Shown piece by piece: positions 8,555-17,867 of a DNA stretch of 64,000 nt (positions are counted from its first letter, which is position 1; every line of letters begins with the position of its first letter). The stretch comes from Pullulanibacillus sp. KACC 23026 (GTDB lineage Bacteria > Bacillota > Bacilli > Bacillales > Sporolactobacillaceae), in contig NZ_CP119107.1 of the NCBI RefSeq assembly GCF_029094525.1, forward strand, positions 1,488,001 through 1,552,000. Direction: 5' to 3'. Both the position numbers and the translations under genes were made by a program. The notes beneath the pieces were generated by a model that was not told where the DNA came from, did no database searches, and saw nothing but the letters and a program-made list of their open reading frames with translations.

Positions 8555-9298
8555 ATGGACCGAATTGAAGAAATAAGAAGACGTCACCGCAATCGGAAGC
8601 AATCGACTCTAACTAAAAGCCCCGCCGCTTTTAGACCCCCTTCTTCTCATAGTTCTGTTGAAAGAGAGCCAAGCAGGCCGCAAGAGACGAAGAAGAAACC
8701 TTATTTCTTTTTGATGAAGTGTATGGTAGCCGCCGTTCTTGTCTTAGGAGTTGGGGTGCTACAAAAAGAAACCTTTTATCCCTTGCCTAAGGTTAAGACA
8801 GAACTGCAATCGGCATTAAATAATGAATTTAATTTTGCGGGCGTGTCCAGTTGGTATCAACAAACATTTGGTCAGCCGCTTGCCCTATTACCTCTTGGCA
8901 AGAAAGGTCAATCCGTTCAACAAACAGCGACCAATGTGAATAAAGCCAATTTTGTTGAGCCTGTAAGTGGACAAGTTACCCAAACGTTTAGCCAATCTCA
9001 AAAAGGGGTGACCGTTCAGACCGCTAGCAATTCGCCTGTTGAAGCCATTGACAGCGGCTACGTGTTATCGATCAGTGATGACAAAAAGACCGGGAAAACG
9101 GTGGTGATTCAACACACGAATGGGGATCAATCGATTTACGGAGAACTCCAATCGGTGAATATCAAAGTTTATGATTTTGTCAAAAAGGGACAGAAAATAG
9201 GTCAAGTATCAAAGGAGAAGAATGAAGGGGTCTTCTATTTTGCTTATAAGAAGGGAAATAAATACGTCGATCCGATTCAGGTGATTTCCTTTGATTAA
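8555..9298 (+). CDS. spoIVFA: Stage IV sporulation protein FA
   Basis: Membrane anchor and inhibitor of the SpoIVFB protease in the mother cell's outer forespore membrane; it is cut by SpoIVB to release sigma-K processing. The charged start MDRIEEIRRRHRNRK is followed by one membrane helix (about residues 52-70) and a C-terminal LytM/M23-like fold (about 135-245: VEPVSGQVTQTFS, VEAIDSGYVLSI, VIQHTNGDQSIYGEL) that lacks the usual peptidase His/Asp set. ATG at 8546 lies inside the ribosome site aaagga, so 8555 is chosen. It overlaps spoIVFB by 8 bp. Confidence 0.92.
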   Translation: MDRIEEIRRRHRNRKQSTLTKSPAAFRPPSSHSSVEREPSRPQETKKKPYFFLMKCMVAAVLVLGVGVLQKETFYPLPKVKTELQSALNNEFNFAGVSSWYQQTFGQPLALLPLGKKGQSVQQTATNVNKANFVEPVSGQVTQTFSQSQKGVTVQTASNSPVEAIDSGYVLSISDDKKTGKTVVIQHTNGDQSIYGELQSVNIKVYDFVKKGQKIGQVSKEKNEGVFYFAYKKGNKYVDPIQVISFD

Positions 9299-10145
9299 AC
9301 TCCTAAGAAAATGTCATATTCATCCTGTATTCTGGTTTGTTATAGGTGGTGGACTTCTAACCGGTCACTTTTGGGATGTTGTGACCGTTTTTTTTATTGT
9401 TTTTGTCCATGAGATGGGTCATGCTTGGGCTGCCCTTCATTACGGCTGGCGCGTGACCCAGATTCAGTTGCTGCCATTTGGCGGTGTTGCGAAAGTAGAA
9501 GAGCATGGGAATCGCCCGTTTAAAGAGGAGTTTTGGGTCACACTTGCTGGACCGCTTCAACATTTATGGCTGCCTATCCTCTCTTTCCTGCTCCTGAAAA
9601 CGCCTTATTGGAGTGAAGAAAATCATCATTTGTTTATGACTGAAAATGCTCTTATATTGGGATTTAATCTTCTTCCAATCTGGCCATTAGATGGAGGGAA
9701 ATTGCTTTTTCTTTTCTTATCCAAATTCTTGCCGTTTAAACAAGCCTTTCGCCAGACTCTCATTCTCTCATTCTTATTTCTCGTTACATTATCAATTGCC
9801 CTCTTTGTTGATCATCCGGCATCCATTAACTTTGCTGTGATTGCCTCCTTTATTGGTTTGTCTTTATACCAAGAGTGGAAGCAACAAAAAGTCGTCTTTC
9901 TTCGCTTTCTCTTAGAAAGGTGGCGCACGCGGCCTGTCTCAAGGCGGAAGATCCGGACACTCGTTATTAGTAAGGATTGGCCGCTTTGGAGAATCTTCGA
10001 ACATTTCTTTAAAGAACAGGTTCATTTGATTGAAATTGCCGGCGTAGAAAATGGAGAATTACTCCATGAATCCACATTATTAGAAGCGTATTTTGGTGGG
10101 AACGGCAGCAATGTGACGATAGGTGAATGGATAAATGTCTCGTAG
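9291..10145 (+). CDS. spoIVFB: Stage IV sporulation intramembrane metalloprotease FB
   Basis: Site-2-protease family zinc protease that cuts pro-sigma-K. The metal site HEMGH is in the first half, and the third ligand is in LLPIWPLDGGK. Multiple membrane helices, then a cytosolic CBS-like tail (about residues 195-284). The TTG start at 9291 lies inside the end of spoIVFA, so translation is probably coupled. 284 residues, normal for the family. Confidence 0.95.
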   Translation: MIKLLRKCHIHPVFWFVIGGGLLTGHFWDVVTVFFIVFVHEMGHAWAALHYGWRVTQIQLLPFGGVAKVEEHGNRPFKEEFWVTLAGPLQHLWLPILSFLLLKTPYWSEENHHLFMTENALILGFNLLPIWPLDGGKLLFLFLSKFLPFKQAFRQTLILSFLFLVTLSIALFVDHPASINFAVIASFIGLSLYQEWKQQKVVFLRFLLERWRTRPVSRRKIRTLVISKDWPLWRIFEHFFKEQVHLIEIAGVENGELLHESTLLEAYFGGNGSNVTIGEWINVS

Positions 10146-10331
10146 ATGGGTTTCGCCAACTGCTAAAGCGAAAAATACGAGGAAATCTAGTAAGCTCACT
10201 CGAGATGGGGCTTTAAGGAGAAAGCTTACTAGGACTTGGCAATAGGTCAAGGTTTTTAATGAAAAAATGGCGCTTTACTTTCTCCTCCACTTTGTTTTTG
10301 GGTAAAATGGGAGTGGAGGGGTGATTTTAAG

Positions 10332-11438
10332 TTGAGACAGCTCGTTTTAGACACCAAAGGCGATCGTAAAAGAGCCGCCATTTTGAATAATCAAGTAGTC
10401 GTAGCCTTCTTTGAGTGGGAAGGGTCCAATCCTCAAAATGATGAGATTTATTTAACTAAAGTGGAACGTCTCATGCCGAGCCTTGATGGCGTGTTTGTCT
10501 CGCTTTCACCTGATACGAAAGGTTTCTTGTCCCGTCATGAATGGCCGGAAACAGAAGCCGCTTTATTTAAGAATTTAAAAAGAGGAATGCTATTACTATT
10601 ACAAGTCAAACGGGAAGCTGCCGGAATGAAACAGACATTTATGACCCGAAATATTCAAATAAAGGGCCGTTCTCTGATTTATCTTCCATTTGGTCATTAT
10701 GTGGCGGCGTCCCATCGTTTAAAGGAGAGTGACCGAGACCGTCTGAGGAATCATCCTCCTTTCTCTCTGAAAGGGACGGAAGGGGTTATTTTTCGATCCA
10801 TAGCAGGGGAGAAAACGGATGAGGAGCTCTTCTGTGAGTGGGAAGCGCTTCGAACGAAGTGGAGGAGCGTTATCGAAGAAGCTTCGCAAAAACAAAGTCC
10901 TGTACGCTTGGTGGACGGTGATTGCCTATCGGCCCAACTCAGCCTTAAACTTCCGAGTCAATGGGACTGTGAGTGGTGGACCAATGAAGAAAGCGACTTC
11001 CGCTATTTAAGCGCACAAGGGGAGCGCGTTCATTTAGAAACCGCTAAGCCTTTATTCCAAAGCTTTTCTTTGGAGAAGGAGTGGGAAGCGGCAAAAAGGG
11101 AAAAAGTTTATTTAAAATCAGGGGTTTCCATTGTGATTCAGCAAACAGAAGCGCTGACGGCCATTGATGTGAATTCAGGCTCTTATAAAGGAAAATCAAC
11201 AAAAGAAGAGACCGCTTTTTGGTGCAATCTTGAGGCAGTTTCTGAGATTGCGCGCCAGCTTGCATTAAGGCAAATTGGCGGGATTATTATGATTGATCTC
11301 ATCAAGATGGAACAGGAATCCCATCGTGAAGAGGTGCTTAATCGATTTAAGGAAGCCTTAAAAGAAGATATAGTCACAACTCATGTGAGTGGTTATACCT
11401 CTTTAGGACTGATTGAAATGACTCGTAAAAGCGATTGA
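10332..11438 (+). CDS. rng: RNase E/G family endoribonuclease, short form
   Basis: RNase E/G-type enzyme, which cuts single-stranded RNA from its 5' end region. An S1-like N-terminal part is followed by the DNase I-like catalytic core: TAIDVNSG (about residue 278, with the catalytic Asp and the nearby Asn), ARQLALRQIGGIIMIDLI (second catalytic Asp about 320) and YTSLGLIEMTRKS. The protein stops at residue 368, right after that motif, so the CPxCxG zinc-link and small domain of full-length RNase G are missing. B. subtilis has no such gene, but a copy between spoIVFB and rplU is known in other Bacillales. TTG start with ggaggggtga upstream. Activity without the zinc-link dimer is uncertain. Confidence 0.85.
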   Translation: MRQLVLDTKGDRKRAAILNNQVVVAFFEWEGSNPQNDEIYLTKVERLMPSLDGVFVSLSPDTKGFLSRHEWPETEAALFKNLKRGMLLLLQVKREAAGMKQTFMTRNIQIKGRSLIYLPFGHYVAASHRLKESDRDRLRNHPPFSLKGTEGVIFRSIAGEKTDEELFCEWEALRTKWRSVIEEASQKQSPVRLVDGDCLSAQLSLKLPSQWDCEWWTNEESDFRYLSAQGERVHLETAKPLFQSFSLEKEWEAAKREKVYLKSGVSIVIQQTEALTAIDVNSGSYKGKSTKEETAFWCNLEAVSEIARQLALRQIGGIIMIDLIKMEQESHREEVLNRFKEALKEDIVTTHVSGYTSLGLIEMTRKSD

Positions 11439-11476
11439 TTTTCTTTTCTTTCTGCATAAAGTTGACAGGAAGAGGA

Positions 11477-11506
11477 TTGACATTATTTTTGTCATTGTGT
11501 TAATAT
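11477..11506 (+). promoter_or_regulatory. Sigma-A promoter for rplU-prp-rpmA
   Basis: TTGACA (11477-11482) and TAATAT (11501-11506) with an 18-bp spacer, about 110 bp before rplU and directly before the L21 leader. Confidence 0.8.
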
Positions 11507-11512
11507 TTTAAT

Positions 11513-11600
11513 GTTAGTCTTAAGGAGCACCCGCTCCAACCGCACGAGACAGGTTAAAAACCATCGATAAGGATGTACCTGTTTTGGCGAGTCTGAGACT
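11513..11600 (+). promoter_or_regulatory. L21 ribosomal protein leader
   Basis: Between the promoter and rplU lies the conserved gagcacccgctccaaccgca block (about 11525-11543) followed by a paired region (acaggt ... acctgt, near 11551 and 11575). This matches the Firmicutes L21 leader, thought to let a ribosomal protein of the operon repress its own expression. Boundaries are approximate. Confidence 0.75.
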
Positions 11601-11616
11601 TTTAGGAGGTGCACAT

Positions 11617-11925
11617 ATGTACGCAATCATTGAAACAGGCGGCAAGCAGCTTAAGGTTGAAGAAGGCCAAACGGTTTATATCGAAAAGCTTACTGCTGAG
11701 CCAGGTGAATCTGTGACTTTTGACAAAGTTCTTTTTGTTGGTGGTGACCAAGTTAAGGTTGGACAACCGCTAGTTGAAGGGGCAACGGTTACTGCGAAAG
11801 TGGAAGACCACGGTCGTGACAAGAAAATCGTTGTTTTCAAGTTTAAGGCAAAGAAGAACTACCGTCGTAAACAAGGTCATCGTCAACCTTACACTAAAGT
11901 AACGATTGAGAAGATTAACGCGTAA
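11617..11925 (+). CDS. rplU: 50S ribosomal protein L21
   Basis: Large-subunit protein of 102 residues beginning [17 protein letters not shown] and ending in the basic RNA-binding segment [19 protein letters not shown]. An in-frame TTG 33 bp upstream would add an implausible tail; the ATG at 11617 has taggaggt seven bases before it. First gene of the L21-Prp-L27 operon. Confidence 0.98.
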   Translation: MYAIIETGGKQLKVEEGQTVYIEKLTAEPGESVTFDKVLFVGGDQVKVGQPLVEGATVTAKVEDHGRDKKIVVFKFKAKKNYRRKQGHRQPYTKVTIEKINA

Positions 11926-11928
11926 TCG

Positions 11929-12264
11929 ATGATTCAGGTTCTCATTGAACGTCGAGACCACAGGGTGTCTCTGTTAGAGGTTAAGGGACATGCCGAATCA
12001 GGACCTTATGGGTATGATCTGGTATGTGCTGGTGTTTCATCGGTCGTCTTTGGAGGCATTAATGCCTTGATTGAACTAGCTGGCTACGAGCCGGACATCG
12101 ATCAGGCAGCTGACGGCGGCTATATCCGATTGACGGTACCTTCCAATCTAACAGAAACCGAGCGAGAACGAACACAGCTTTTGCTTGAAGGCTTGATTAT
12201 CTCAATCAAAACCATTGTCGCCTCTTATGGCGAGCACATACAAGTTAGGGAAGAGGAGGTGTAG
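11929..12264 (+). CDS. prp: Ribosomal-processing cysteine protease Prp
   Basis: Cysteine protease that removes the N-terminal extension of L27. The catalytic pair is visible in GHAESGPYGYDLVCAGVS (His then Cys). 111 residues. It starts 3 bp after rplU with little ribosome site of its own, so coupling to rplU is likely. Its substrate gene follows 3 bp later, and L27 here does carry the cleavable leader. Confidence 0.95.
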   Translation: MIQVLIERRDHRVSLLEVKGHAESGPYGYDLVCAGVSSVVFGGINALIELAGYEPDIDQAADGGYIRLTVPSNLTETERERTQLLLEGLIISIKTIVASYGEHIQVREEEV

Positions 12265-12558
<294 letters not shown>

Positions 12559-12575
12559 TAGTGTCTCATAAAAGG

Positions 12576-12668
12576 CTGACTCGAGGGTGAGTTTTCGAAT
12601 AGCGCTTGTTTAGGACGAAGGTTCTTTTACGGCGTATTCAGACGAACCTCCTTGAGTCAGTTTTTTTA
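12576..12668 (+). terminator. Long branched terminator after rpmA
   Basis: Outer stem ctgactc (12576-12582) with gagtcag (12654-12660) followed by seven T. About 70 bases between them contain a further pairing of aaggttc with gaacctc, making a branched hairpin longer than usual. Confidence 0.75.
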
Positions 12669-12785
12669 TATACAACACCATTTTATAAAATAACCATTAA
12701 GTTTCTCAGATATCTTAACTTCATACCAAGATTCGATTAGAATGAAAGAAGGGAAACCTAAATAATTTTAAATGGGAGCTTTTCT

Positions 12786-13307
12786 ATGATTAATGAAAAT
12801 CAATTGGTTGAAGTTTTTCGGGCGACTAGACATGATTGGTTAAATCAATTACAGCTTATAAAAGCTAACTTAGCCCTCAACCGCCTGGACCGCATTGATG
12901 AAATCATTCATCAAATTGTGGAAGAAGCACAACAGGAATCTAATTTGTCTAATCTAAAGGCAGGTCAGTTAACCGCTTTTTTGCTTTTACATAAATCGCT
13001 TAATAATGACTATCCTTTAAAAATAGAAGTAGAACCTCTAACGCTTGATTTATCCAAGGAAGATGAAGCAATTACACAAAGTTTGGAAACACTAATAACC
13101 ACAATTAAAACTCTAATTCCGTCAATCCCTATTTTAATCAGTATTTACAAAGATGATCACGAGGTCTGTTTATCCCTGCAGCTTTCGCTGGGAGAACCGC
13201 TTGATATTGGAGCGTTGCAACAGACAGCGGCTTCTTTAACCATGCCTTTTGATGTTTTTCAAGATGAAGAGGCGATCTATTTTACCATGAATCTTCACAC
13301 GCTCTAG
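12786..13307 (+). CDS. spo0B: Sporulation initiation phosphotransferase Spo0B
   Basis: Phosphorelay enzyme that moves phosphate from Spo0F to Spo0A. The phosphorylated His is in RHDWLNQLQLIKANLAL (about residue 16), within the helical hairpin that forms the four-helix dimer; the C-terminal half resembles a degenerate kinase ATPase fold. 173 residues. Lies between rpmA and obg as in B. subtilis. Confidence 0.93.
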   Translation: MINENQLVEVFRATRHDWLNQLQLIKANLALNRLDRIDEIIHQIVEEAQQESNLSNLKAGQLTAFLLLHKSLNNDYPLKIEVEPLTLDLSKEDEAITQSLETLITTIKTLIPSIPILISIYKDDHEVCLSLQLSLGEPLDIGALQQTAASLTMPFDVFQDEEAIYFTMNLHTL

Positions 13308-13382
13308 GGATTGTGTGTCAAGAACTTAATTAGTTATCCGATTTCGGCCGAGTGAGATGCCAATAGATATAGGAGGATCGCC

Positions 13383-14666
13383 ATGTTTGTCGATCAAGTT
13401 AAGGTTTATGTAAAAGGCGGTGACGGAGGCAATGGAATGGTTGCCTTTCGCCGTGAGAAGTACGTTCCGAATGGAGGACCTGCTGGTGGAGACGGCGGCA
13501 ATGGCGGCAATGTCGTGTTCGTTGTACAAGAAGGTCTTAGAACTCTGATGGATTTTCGCTATCAGCGCCACTTTAAGGCTCCGCGCGGGGAGAATGGCAT
13601 GTCTAAGAACCAGCATGGGAAAAATGCAACGGATTTAGTTGTCGAAGTGCCTCCAGGAACCGTTGTTTACGATGTTGCAACAGGAGAGAAAATTGCCGAC
13701 CTGACTGAAAATGGCCAAAGTGCGATTATTGCAAAAGGAGGGCGCGGCGGAAGAGGGAATACTCGCTATGCGACACCTGCCAACCCAGCCCCTCACCATG
13801 CGGAAAATGGCGAGCCTGGTGAAGAGCGGGATATTCAAATCGAATTGAAACTGCTGGCAGATGTGGGTTTAGTTGGGTTTCCGAGTGTTGGAAAATCAAC
13901 CCTTCTCTCTGTAATATCTGCCGCTAAGCCGAAAATAGCGGATTATCATTTTACAACCTTATCCCCCAATTTGGGAGTGGTTTCTTTAAATGAAGACAGC
14001 TTCGTCGTCGCCGATCTGCCCGGTCTCATTGAAGGAGCCCACCTTGGTCAAGGGCTTGGGCACCAATTTTTGCGTCATATAGAAAGAACTCGGGTCATCG
14101 TTCATGTTATTGATATGGCTGCAACAGAAGGAAGAGACCCTTATGAAGACTTTGAAAAAATTAATGAAGAATTAAGAGCTTACGGATTTCGCTTATTGGA
14201 GCGCCCACAAATTATTGCGGCTAATAAGATGGACATGCCAGGAGCTGAAGAGAATCTTGAACGTTTTAAGGAGAAAATCGAATCTTCTTATCCTATATTC
14301 CCTATTTCAGCACTTTCAAGAGATGGCCTTCAGCCTCTTCTCCGCCAAGTTGCAGAATTGCTTAAAACAACACCGGAATTTCCGCTGGAAGAGGAAGATC
14401 TTACTGAAGAAAAAGTCACTTTTCTCATTAAGGCTGAAAAGGAAGAGCCGTTCAAAATTTCAAGAGATGATGATGGCGCTTATGTGATTAGTGGAGAAGA
14501 AGTGGAAAAATTGTTCAAAATGACAGATTTTAGCCGGGATGAATCGGTTCAACGATTTGCTCGAAAGCTTCGGGGCATGGGAATCGATGAGGCTTTAAGA
14601 GAACGAGGCATCGAGGATGGAGAAATCGTACGCATATTAGATTTTGAATTTGAATTCTTGGATTAA
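13383..14666 (+). CDS. obgE: GTPase Obg
   Basis: Essential ribosome-associated GTPase, also required for sporulation. In order: glycine-rich Obg fold ([16 protein letters not shown]; residues 1-158), G domain with [21 protein letters not shown] and NKMD, and a C-terminal OCT domain (about 345-427). 427 residues, typical of Bacillales. ATG at 13383 with aggaggatc upstream. Confidence 0.97.
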   Translation: MFVDQVKVYVKGGDGGNGMVAFRREKYVPNGGPAGGDGGNGGNVVFVVQEGLRTLMDFRYQRHFKAPRGENGMSKNQHGKNATDLVVEVPPGTVVYDVATGEKIADLTENGQSAIIAKGGRGGRGNTRYATPANPAPHHAENGEPGEERDIQIELKLLADVGLVGFPSVGKSTLLSVISAAKPKIADYHFTTLSPNLGVVSLNEDSFVVADLPGLIEGAHLGQGLGHQFLRHIERTRVIVHVIDMAATEGRDPYEDFEKINEELRAYGFRLLERPQIIAANKMDMPGAEENLERFKEKIESSYPIFPISALSRDGLQPLLRQVAELLKTTPEFPLEEEDLTEEKVTFLIKAEKEEPFKISRDDDGAYVISGEEVEKLFKMTDFSRDESVQRFARKLRGMGIDEALRERGIEDGEIVRILDFEFEFLD

Positions 14667-14686
14667 GTTTAAGGAGATCAGGGCGG

Positions 14687-15139
14687 ATGAAAAAAAAGAG
14701 AGAGCGTTTTTATCTAGTGAGAGAGGATGCACTGAGTGAGTCCATGGTCAAGGTGCTAGAGGCGAAAAAGCTTTTGGAACGCGGCAAAGTCATCACTATA
14801 AAAGAAGCCGTTGAACAGGTCGGATTAAGCCGCAGCGCGTTTTACAAATATAAAGATGGCATCTTTCCTTTTCATCAAATTGTAAAAGAGGAGATTGTCA
14901 CTCTGTTTTGCTATTTGGAAGATCGCCCAGGAACACTGACAAAGCTTCTCGATAAATTAGCCCAAAACAAGGGGAATGTGTTAACGATTCATCAAACCAT
15001 TCCCCTGCAAGGGCGAGCCAACTTGTCTCTTTCAGTGGATACCTCTATGCTGACGATAAACGTGGATGATCTCATTCAGGAGCTTGAGCAGATCGATGAG
15101 GTTGAAAAAGTGGATATTGTTGGAACCGGTGGGATTTAA
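14687..15139 (+). CDS. pheB: ACT-domain protein PheB
   Basis: 150-residue protein with an N-terminal helix-turn-helix-like part (IKEAVEQVGLSRSAFYKYK) and a C-terminal ACT amino-acid-binding domain (EDRPGTLTKLLDKLAQNKGNV). In B. subtilis pheB lies between obg and pheA; here pheA (prephenate dehydratase) does not follow, and niaR faces it instead. Probably regulatory; no catalytic activity is evident. Confidence 0.9.
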   Translation: MKKKRERFYLVREDALSESMVKVLEAKKLLERGKVITIKEAVEQVGLSRSAFYKYKDGIFPFHQIVKEEIVTLFCYLEDRPGTLTKLLDKLAQNKGNVLTIHQTIPLQGRANLSLSVDTSMLTINVDDLIQELEQIDEVEKVDIVGTGGI

Positions 15140-15163
15140 ACCGAATTGCTTAAAACAACACCG

Positions 15164-15694
15164 TTAAACGAGTAAAAATCCTTCTTTCTCCAGCTCGCGT
15201 TCAACTCTAATTAGTGCCGCTTCATTTGTTGCCACCAGTGTGTGCAAATGGATGCCATCCGTTAGATTAGATAAAAGAGAAGCATTCGATTGTTGGATAC
15301 GGCTGAGGAAATGTTGCACTTCTCTTCGATTACTAAGTCTAAGATTGGCTGTTATTTCCCCGTATACAGGATGCTCCACAATCACATCCTTAACTGTTAC
15401 GCCGTGGTCAACCATAATCGTTAATTCCTGTTCGGTCTGCTCAGGTGTATGCTTGCAGGCAATAACTTTGGATACCATCGCTGAAAAATCCTGATTGATA
15501 TAAACGTAACCTTGAGCCGTCGCAATGATTGGCTCATTTTTTGCTTTTAATAAGGAAATGTCTTGGACGATGACTTGACGACTGACTTTGGTACGTCTGG
15601 CTAATTCACTCCCAGTAATGGGGTTACGTGTTTCTTTTAACCACCCTAAGAGACGCTCCCGACGCTCATCCCCCAATAGCTTGTCTTGTTCCAC
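15164..15694 (-). CDS. niaR: NAD biosynthesis transcriptional repressor NiaR
   Basis: Niacin-responsive repressor (YrxA) of 176 residues. The N-terminal helix-turn-helix (RRERLLGWLKETRNPITGSELARRTKVSRQ region) is followed by the metal- and niacin-binding 3H domain, with its three conserved histidines seen in ACKHTPEQ, VEHPVYGE and HLHTLVA. GTG start with agaggtga upstream on this strand. Divergent from safA. Its usual targets, the nad and nia genes, are not in this window. Confidence 0.9.
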   Translation of the reverse strand: MEQDKLLGDERRERLLGWLKETRNPITGSELARRTKVSRQVIVQDISLLKAKNEPIIATAQGYVYINQDFSAMVSKVIACKHTPEQTEQELTIMVDHGVTVKDVIVEHPVYGEITANLRLSNRREVQHFLSRIQQSNASLLSNLTDGIHLHTLVATNEAALIRVERELEKEGFLLV

Positions 15695-15750
15695 CTGATC
15701 ACCTCTCTTCTCTTCTTTTATTATAACTCAATTTCGGCAGCACTTCTGAA

Positions 15751-15788
15751 AAATATAGTGGCAATTCGCCCATACCCACATATACTAT
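15751..15788 (+). promoter_or_regulatory. Candidate sigma-E-type promoter region for safA
   Basis: AAATATAG (15751-15758) and CATAC-containing sequence (15771-15785) resemble sigma-E -35 and -10 elements. safA is sigma-E controlled in B. subtilis. The match is loose, and a TATAAT-like string in the same place leaves other readings open. Confidence 0.3.
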
Positions 15789-15816
15789 AATGAGTTCTTG
15801 CGGGAGGGATTATATC

Positions 15817-17061
15817 TTGAAAATTTATATTGTGCAAAAAGGCGACACGGCTCAAAAGATTGCCCAGAAGCACGGCGTCTCTCTATCGGCACTTAAACAA
15901 TTCAATACACAACTGGAATTAGATCAAATCAAGCCAGGAATGAAAATGAAGATCCCAACGGAAGCCAAGCCGGTTAGAAGAAATTCAGCTGTGGAGAAGA
16001 AAAAAGAGCTTGGAAAGAAAAACGAGGCACAATCAGTGTCTTCAAAGAAAGACAGGGTGCTGCCTTCTGAGGAAAACGAACCAATCGCGATCAGCTTAAA
16101 TTCTTATACCTACAAACCCGATCCATATAAAGCTCCTTCGATGCCGCACCAAGATGTTGCCTATGAAATTCCTTCTGAAGGGATGTCCTCTTCTTCTGTA
16201 ATTGAAGATCCATTTCCAGACGCAATGAAGGAAAAAGAGTCCCAAAATGGGCTGCCAGAGGGAACTCATACGGCGTATCAAGAGACCGGCTATCCTTTTC
16301 AACAAGGGACACCTAATCCGTATTATGGGTATCCAAATTACCCTTATACGGGAACGCAGCCAAGTCCAACTCCTCAATTTGGAACGGCAGGACCTGAGGG
16401 GGAGGCTTATCAGGGAGGGGAACTCGCCGGGAACAGTTATTATGATTACGCACCAAGTACCATGCCGCCCGATTATATACCGTATCGCGATTCTTTTGGC
16501 TGCCAAGCTCCACAAACGGATTATTATTATGATTGGAGCGTTTATCAGGATGAGAATCAGCGAGCCTATCCAGCTGAAGGCTATGCCCCTCCAAGCACCT
16601 ATCCATACTATAATTATTCGCCGGAATCAGAAGGTGAATTCTCTGGAACGGCACAATCGGGATACTCAAGCCTTCCTTTTGAAAACAACCAGGCTTCTGT
16701 TCCTTTTAATCAAGAAAACCAAAGCGCCAACCCGTCGTCCACTGGCGTACCATTTCAAAACGGACAAATGGCGGTTCCTTCAGCCAATCCATCTTATAAT
16801 CAAGAGAATTATCCCAATTATGCCATGAATCCTTCTGGTGAAGGCTTTCAATCAGGAAGCTATGAACCCTATCCGAACCCTGCTTATCAATCAGCTGAGC
16901 CTTATCCAAAGCAACCGTATCAACCGAACGGGACTTACCCAGCTTATGGGTCTTACCCAATCGGCTCATCAACGCCTGATTATGCGATGTGGGAATCTTA
17001 TGTGGATTATCATGAGCCTCCTTATCAACCGGACTTCCCTCTGCCGCCTAACAAAAAATAG
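15817..17061 (+). CDS. safA: SafA-like spore coat assembly protein
   Basis: Morphogenetic protein of the spore coat-cortex boundary. The N-terminal LysM domain (KIYIVQKGDTAQKIAQKHGV ... IKPGMKMKIP, residues 1-48) should bind cortex peptidoglycan. The rest is low-complexity, rich in Tyr, Pro, Gln, Asn and Ser, like SafA of B. subtilis (about 390 residues; here 414). TTG at 15817 has gggaggg upstream and gives MKIYIVQKGD; an upstream ATG at 15790 is unlikely. coxA follows, the same pairing as in B. subtilis. Confidence 0.9.
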   Translation: MKIYIVQKGDTAQKIAQKHGVSLSALKQFNTQLELDQIKPGMKMKIPTEAKPVRRNSAVEKKKELGKKNEAQSVSSKKDRVLPSEENEPIAISLNSYTYKPDPYKAPSMPHQDVAYEIPSEGMSSSSVIEDPFPDAMKEKESQNGLPEGTHTAYQETGYPFQQGTPNPYYGYPNYPYTGTQPSPTPQFGTAGPEGEAYQGGELAGNSYYDYAPSTMPPDYIPYRDSFGCQAPQTDYYYDWSVYQDENQRAYPAEGYAPPSTYPYYNYSPESEGEFSGTAQSGYSSLPFENNQASVPFNQENQSANPSSTGVPFQNGQMAVPSANPSYNQENYPNYAMNPSGEGFQSGSYEPYPNPAYQSAEPYPKQPYQPNGTYPAYGSYPIGSSTPDYAMWESYVDYHEPPYQPDFPLPPNKK

Positions 17062-17067
17062 GAGTTG

Positions 17068-17099
17068 AAGGTGAACTGACGTGATGGTTCACTCACCTT
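17068..17099 (+). terminator. Hairpin after safA
   Basis: aaggtgaac pairs with gttcac and tcacctt over about 30 bases directly after the safA stop. There is only a short T-poor tail, so read-through into coxA is likely. Confidence 0.4.
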
Positions 17100-17179
17100 A
17101 TATTTCCTAATCGACTAAAAGTAACCTGATTAATCCCCCCCTTTTTCAGCCAATATAAGTGTTGAAAGGGGGATTTCTT

Positions 17180-17725
17180 TTGAAAAAGCCATTAACTTTC
17201 ATGTCTGCAGCCTTAATCTCCGCTACACTATTAACCGGGTGTGGAGCAAATAATGCAGCTCAAGATAATAACACACCGATGAAAAATGTTACCTATAAAA
17301 CAAATCAAGTGAATCCAAATGCCGCATCGAATGTCAATAATTACAATGGCTACAATAATGTTAATTATCGCAACATGACTTTTCCACAGAAAACAGCACA
17401 AAAAATTGCCAAGCGAGTAAACCAGATTAAAGGGGTCAAATACGCTTCAACTCTGATTTCTGGCAATACCGTATACGTTGGTATTACGACAACAGCAAAC
17501 GCTGATGCCAATACCAATCAGAAAGTGGTAAATGTGGTTCAGCAATATGTGGGAAATAAAAACGTGCAAGTGGTGACCGATCAAAATACCGTTAATCGGA
17601 TGACAACGCTCAACAATCGAATTATGAATAATGCACCAGCACGTGAAATCAATTCAGATGTCCGCGGTATTCTAAATGACTTGGGAGATGCGGTCACACG
17701 TCCTTTCCAAAATAATGCTCGATAA
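17180..17725 (+). CDS. coxA: YhcN/YlaJ-family sporulation lipoprotein, CoxA-like
   Basis: Lipoprotein with signal peptide MKKPLTFMSAALISATLLTGCG (lipobox LTGC, Cys about residue 22 from the TTG at 17180) and a YhcN/YlaJ domain (about 65-150: AQKIAKRVNQIKGVKYASTLI, VYVGITTTA). An Asn-rich linker joins them. Ribosome site aaaggggg precedes the TTG. By position after safA it corresponds to B. subtilis CoxA (YrbB), a spore cortex-associated protein; the exact role is not established. Confidence 0.8.
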   Translation: MKKPLTFMSAALISATLLTGCGANNAAQDNNTPMKNVTYKTNQVNPNAASNVNNYNGYNNVNYRNMTFPQKTAQKIAKRVNQIKGVKYASTLISGNTVYVGITTTANADANTNQKVVNVVQQYVGNKNVQVVTDQNTVNRMTTLNNRIMNNAPAREINSDVRGILNDLGDAVTRPFQNNAR

Positions 17726-17734
17726 AAGGTAATA

Positions 17735-17766
17735 AAGCTAGCCCGCAAGATGGGCTAGCTTTTTTT
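17735..17766 (+). terminator. Intrinsic terminator after coxA
   Basis: Stem aagctagccc (17735-17744) with gggctagctt (17752-17761) over a 7-nt loop, then a run of T. A textbook intrinsic terminator. Confidence 0.93.
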
Positions 17767-17794
17767 ACGTTAAGAAAGTAAAAAAAATTAACAT

Positions 17795-17825
17795 GCATAA
17801 AAAACAAAGGCAATAGATCATAATA
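17795..17825 (+). promoter_or_regulatory. Candidate sigma-G promoter for bofC
   Basis: GCATA (17795-17799) and CATAATA (17819-17825) fit the forespore sigma-G -35 and -10 elements, with a 19-bp gap that is one longer than usual. bofC is sigma-G dependent in B. subtilis, which supports the reading. Confidence 0.45.
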
Positions 17826-17867
17826 ATGGTTGATTGAACCATTACCAGATTTTGAGGTGAATAAGTC

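Noticed and set aside
16247-16828. Long frames on both strands inside safA
   Set aside because: safA has biased low-complexity codons that leave other frames open; the LysM-containing frame is the coherent one.
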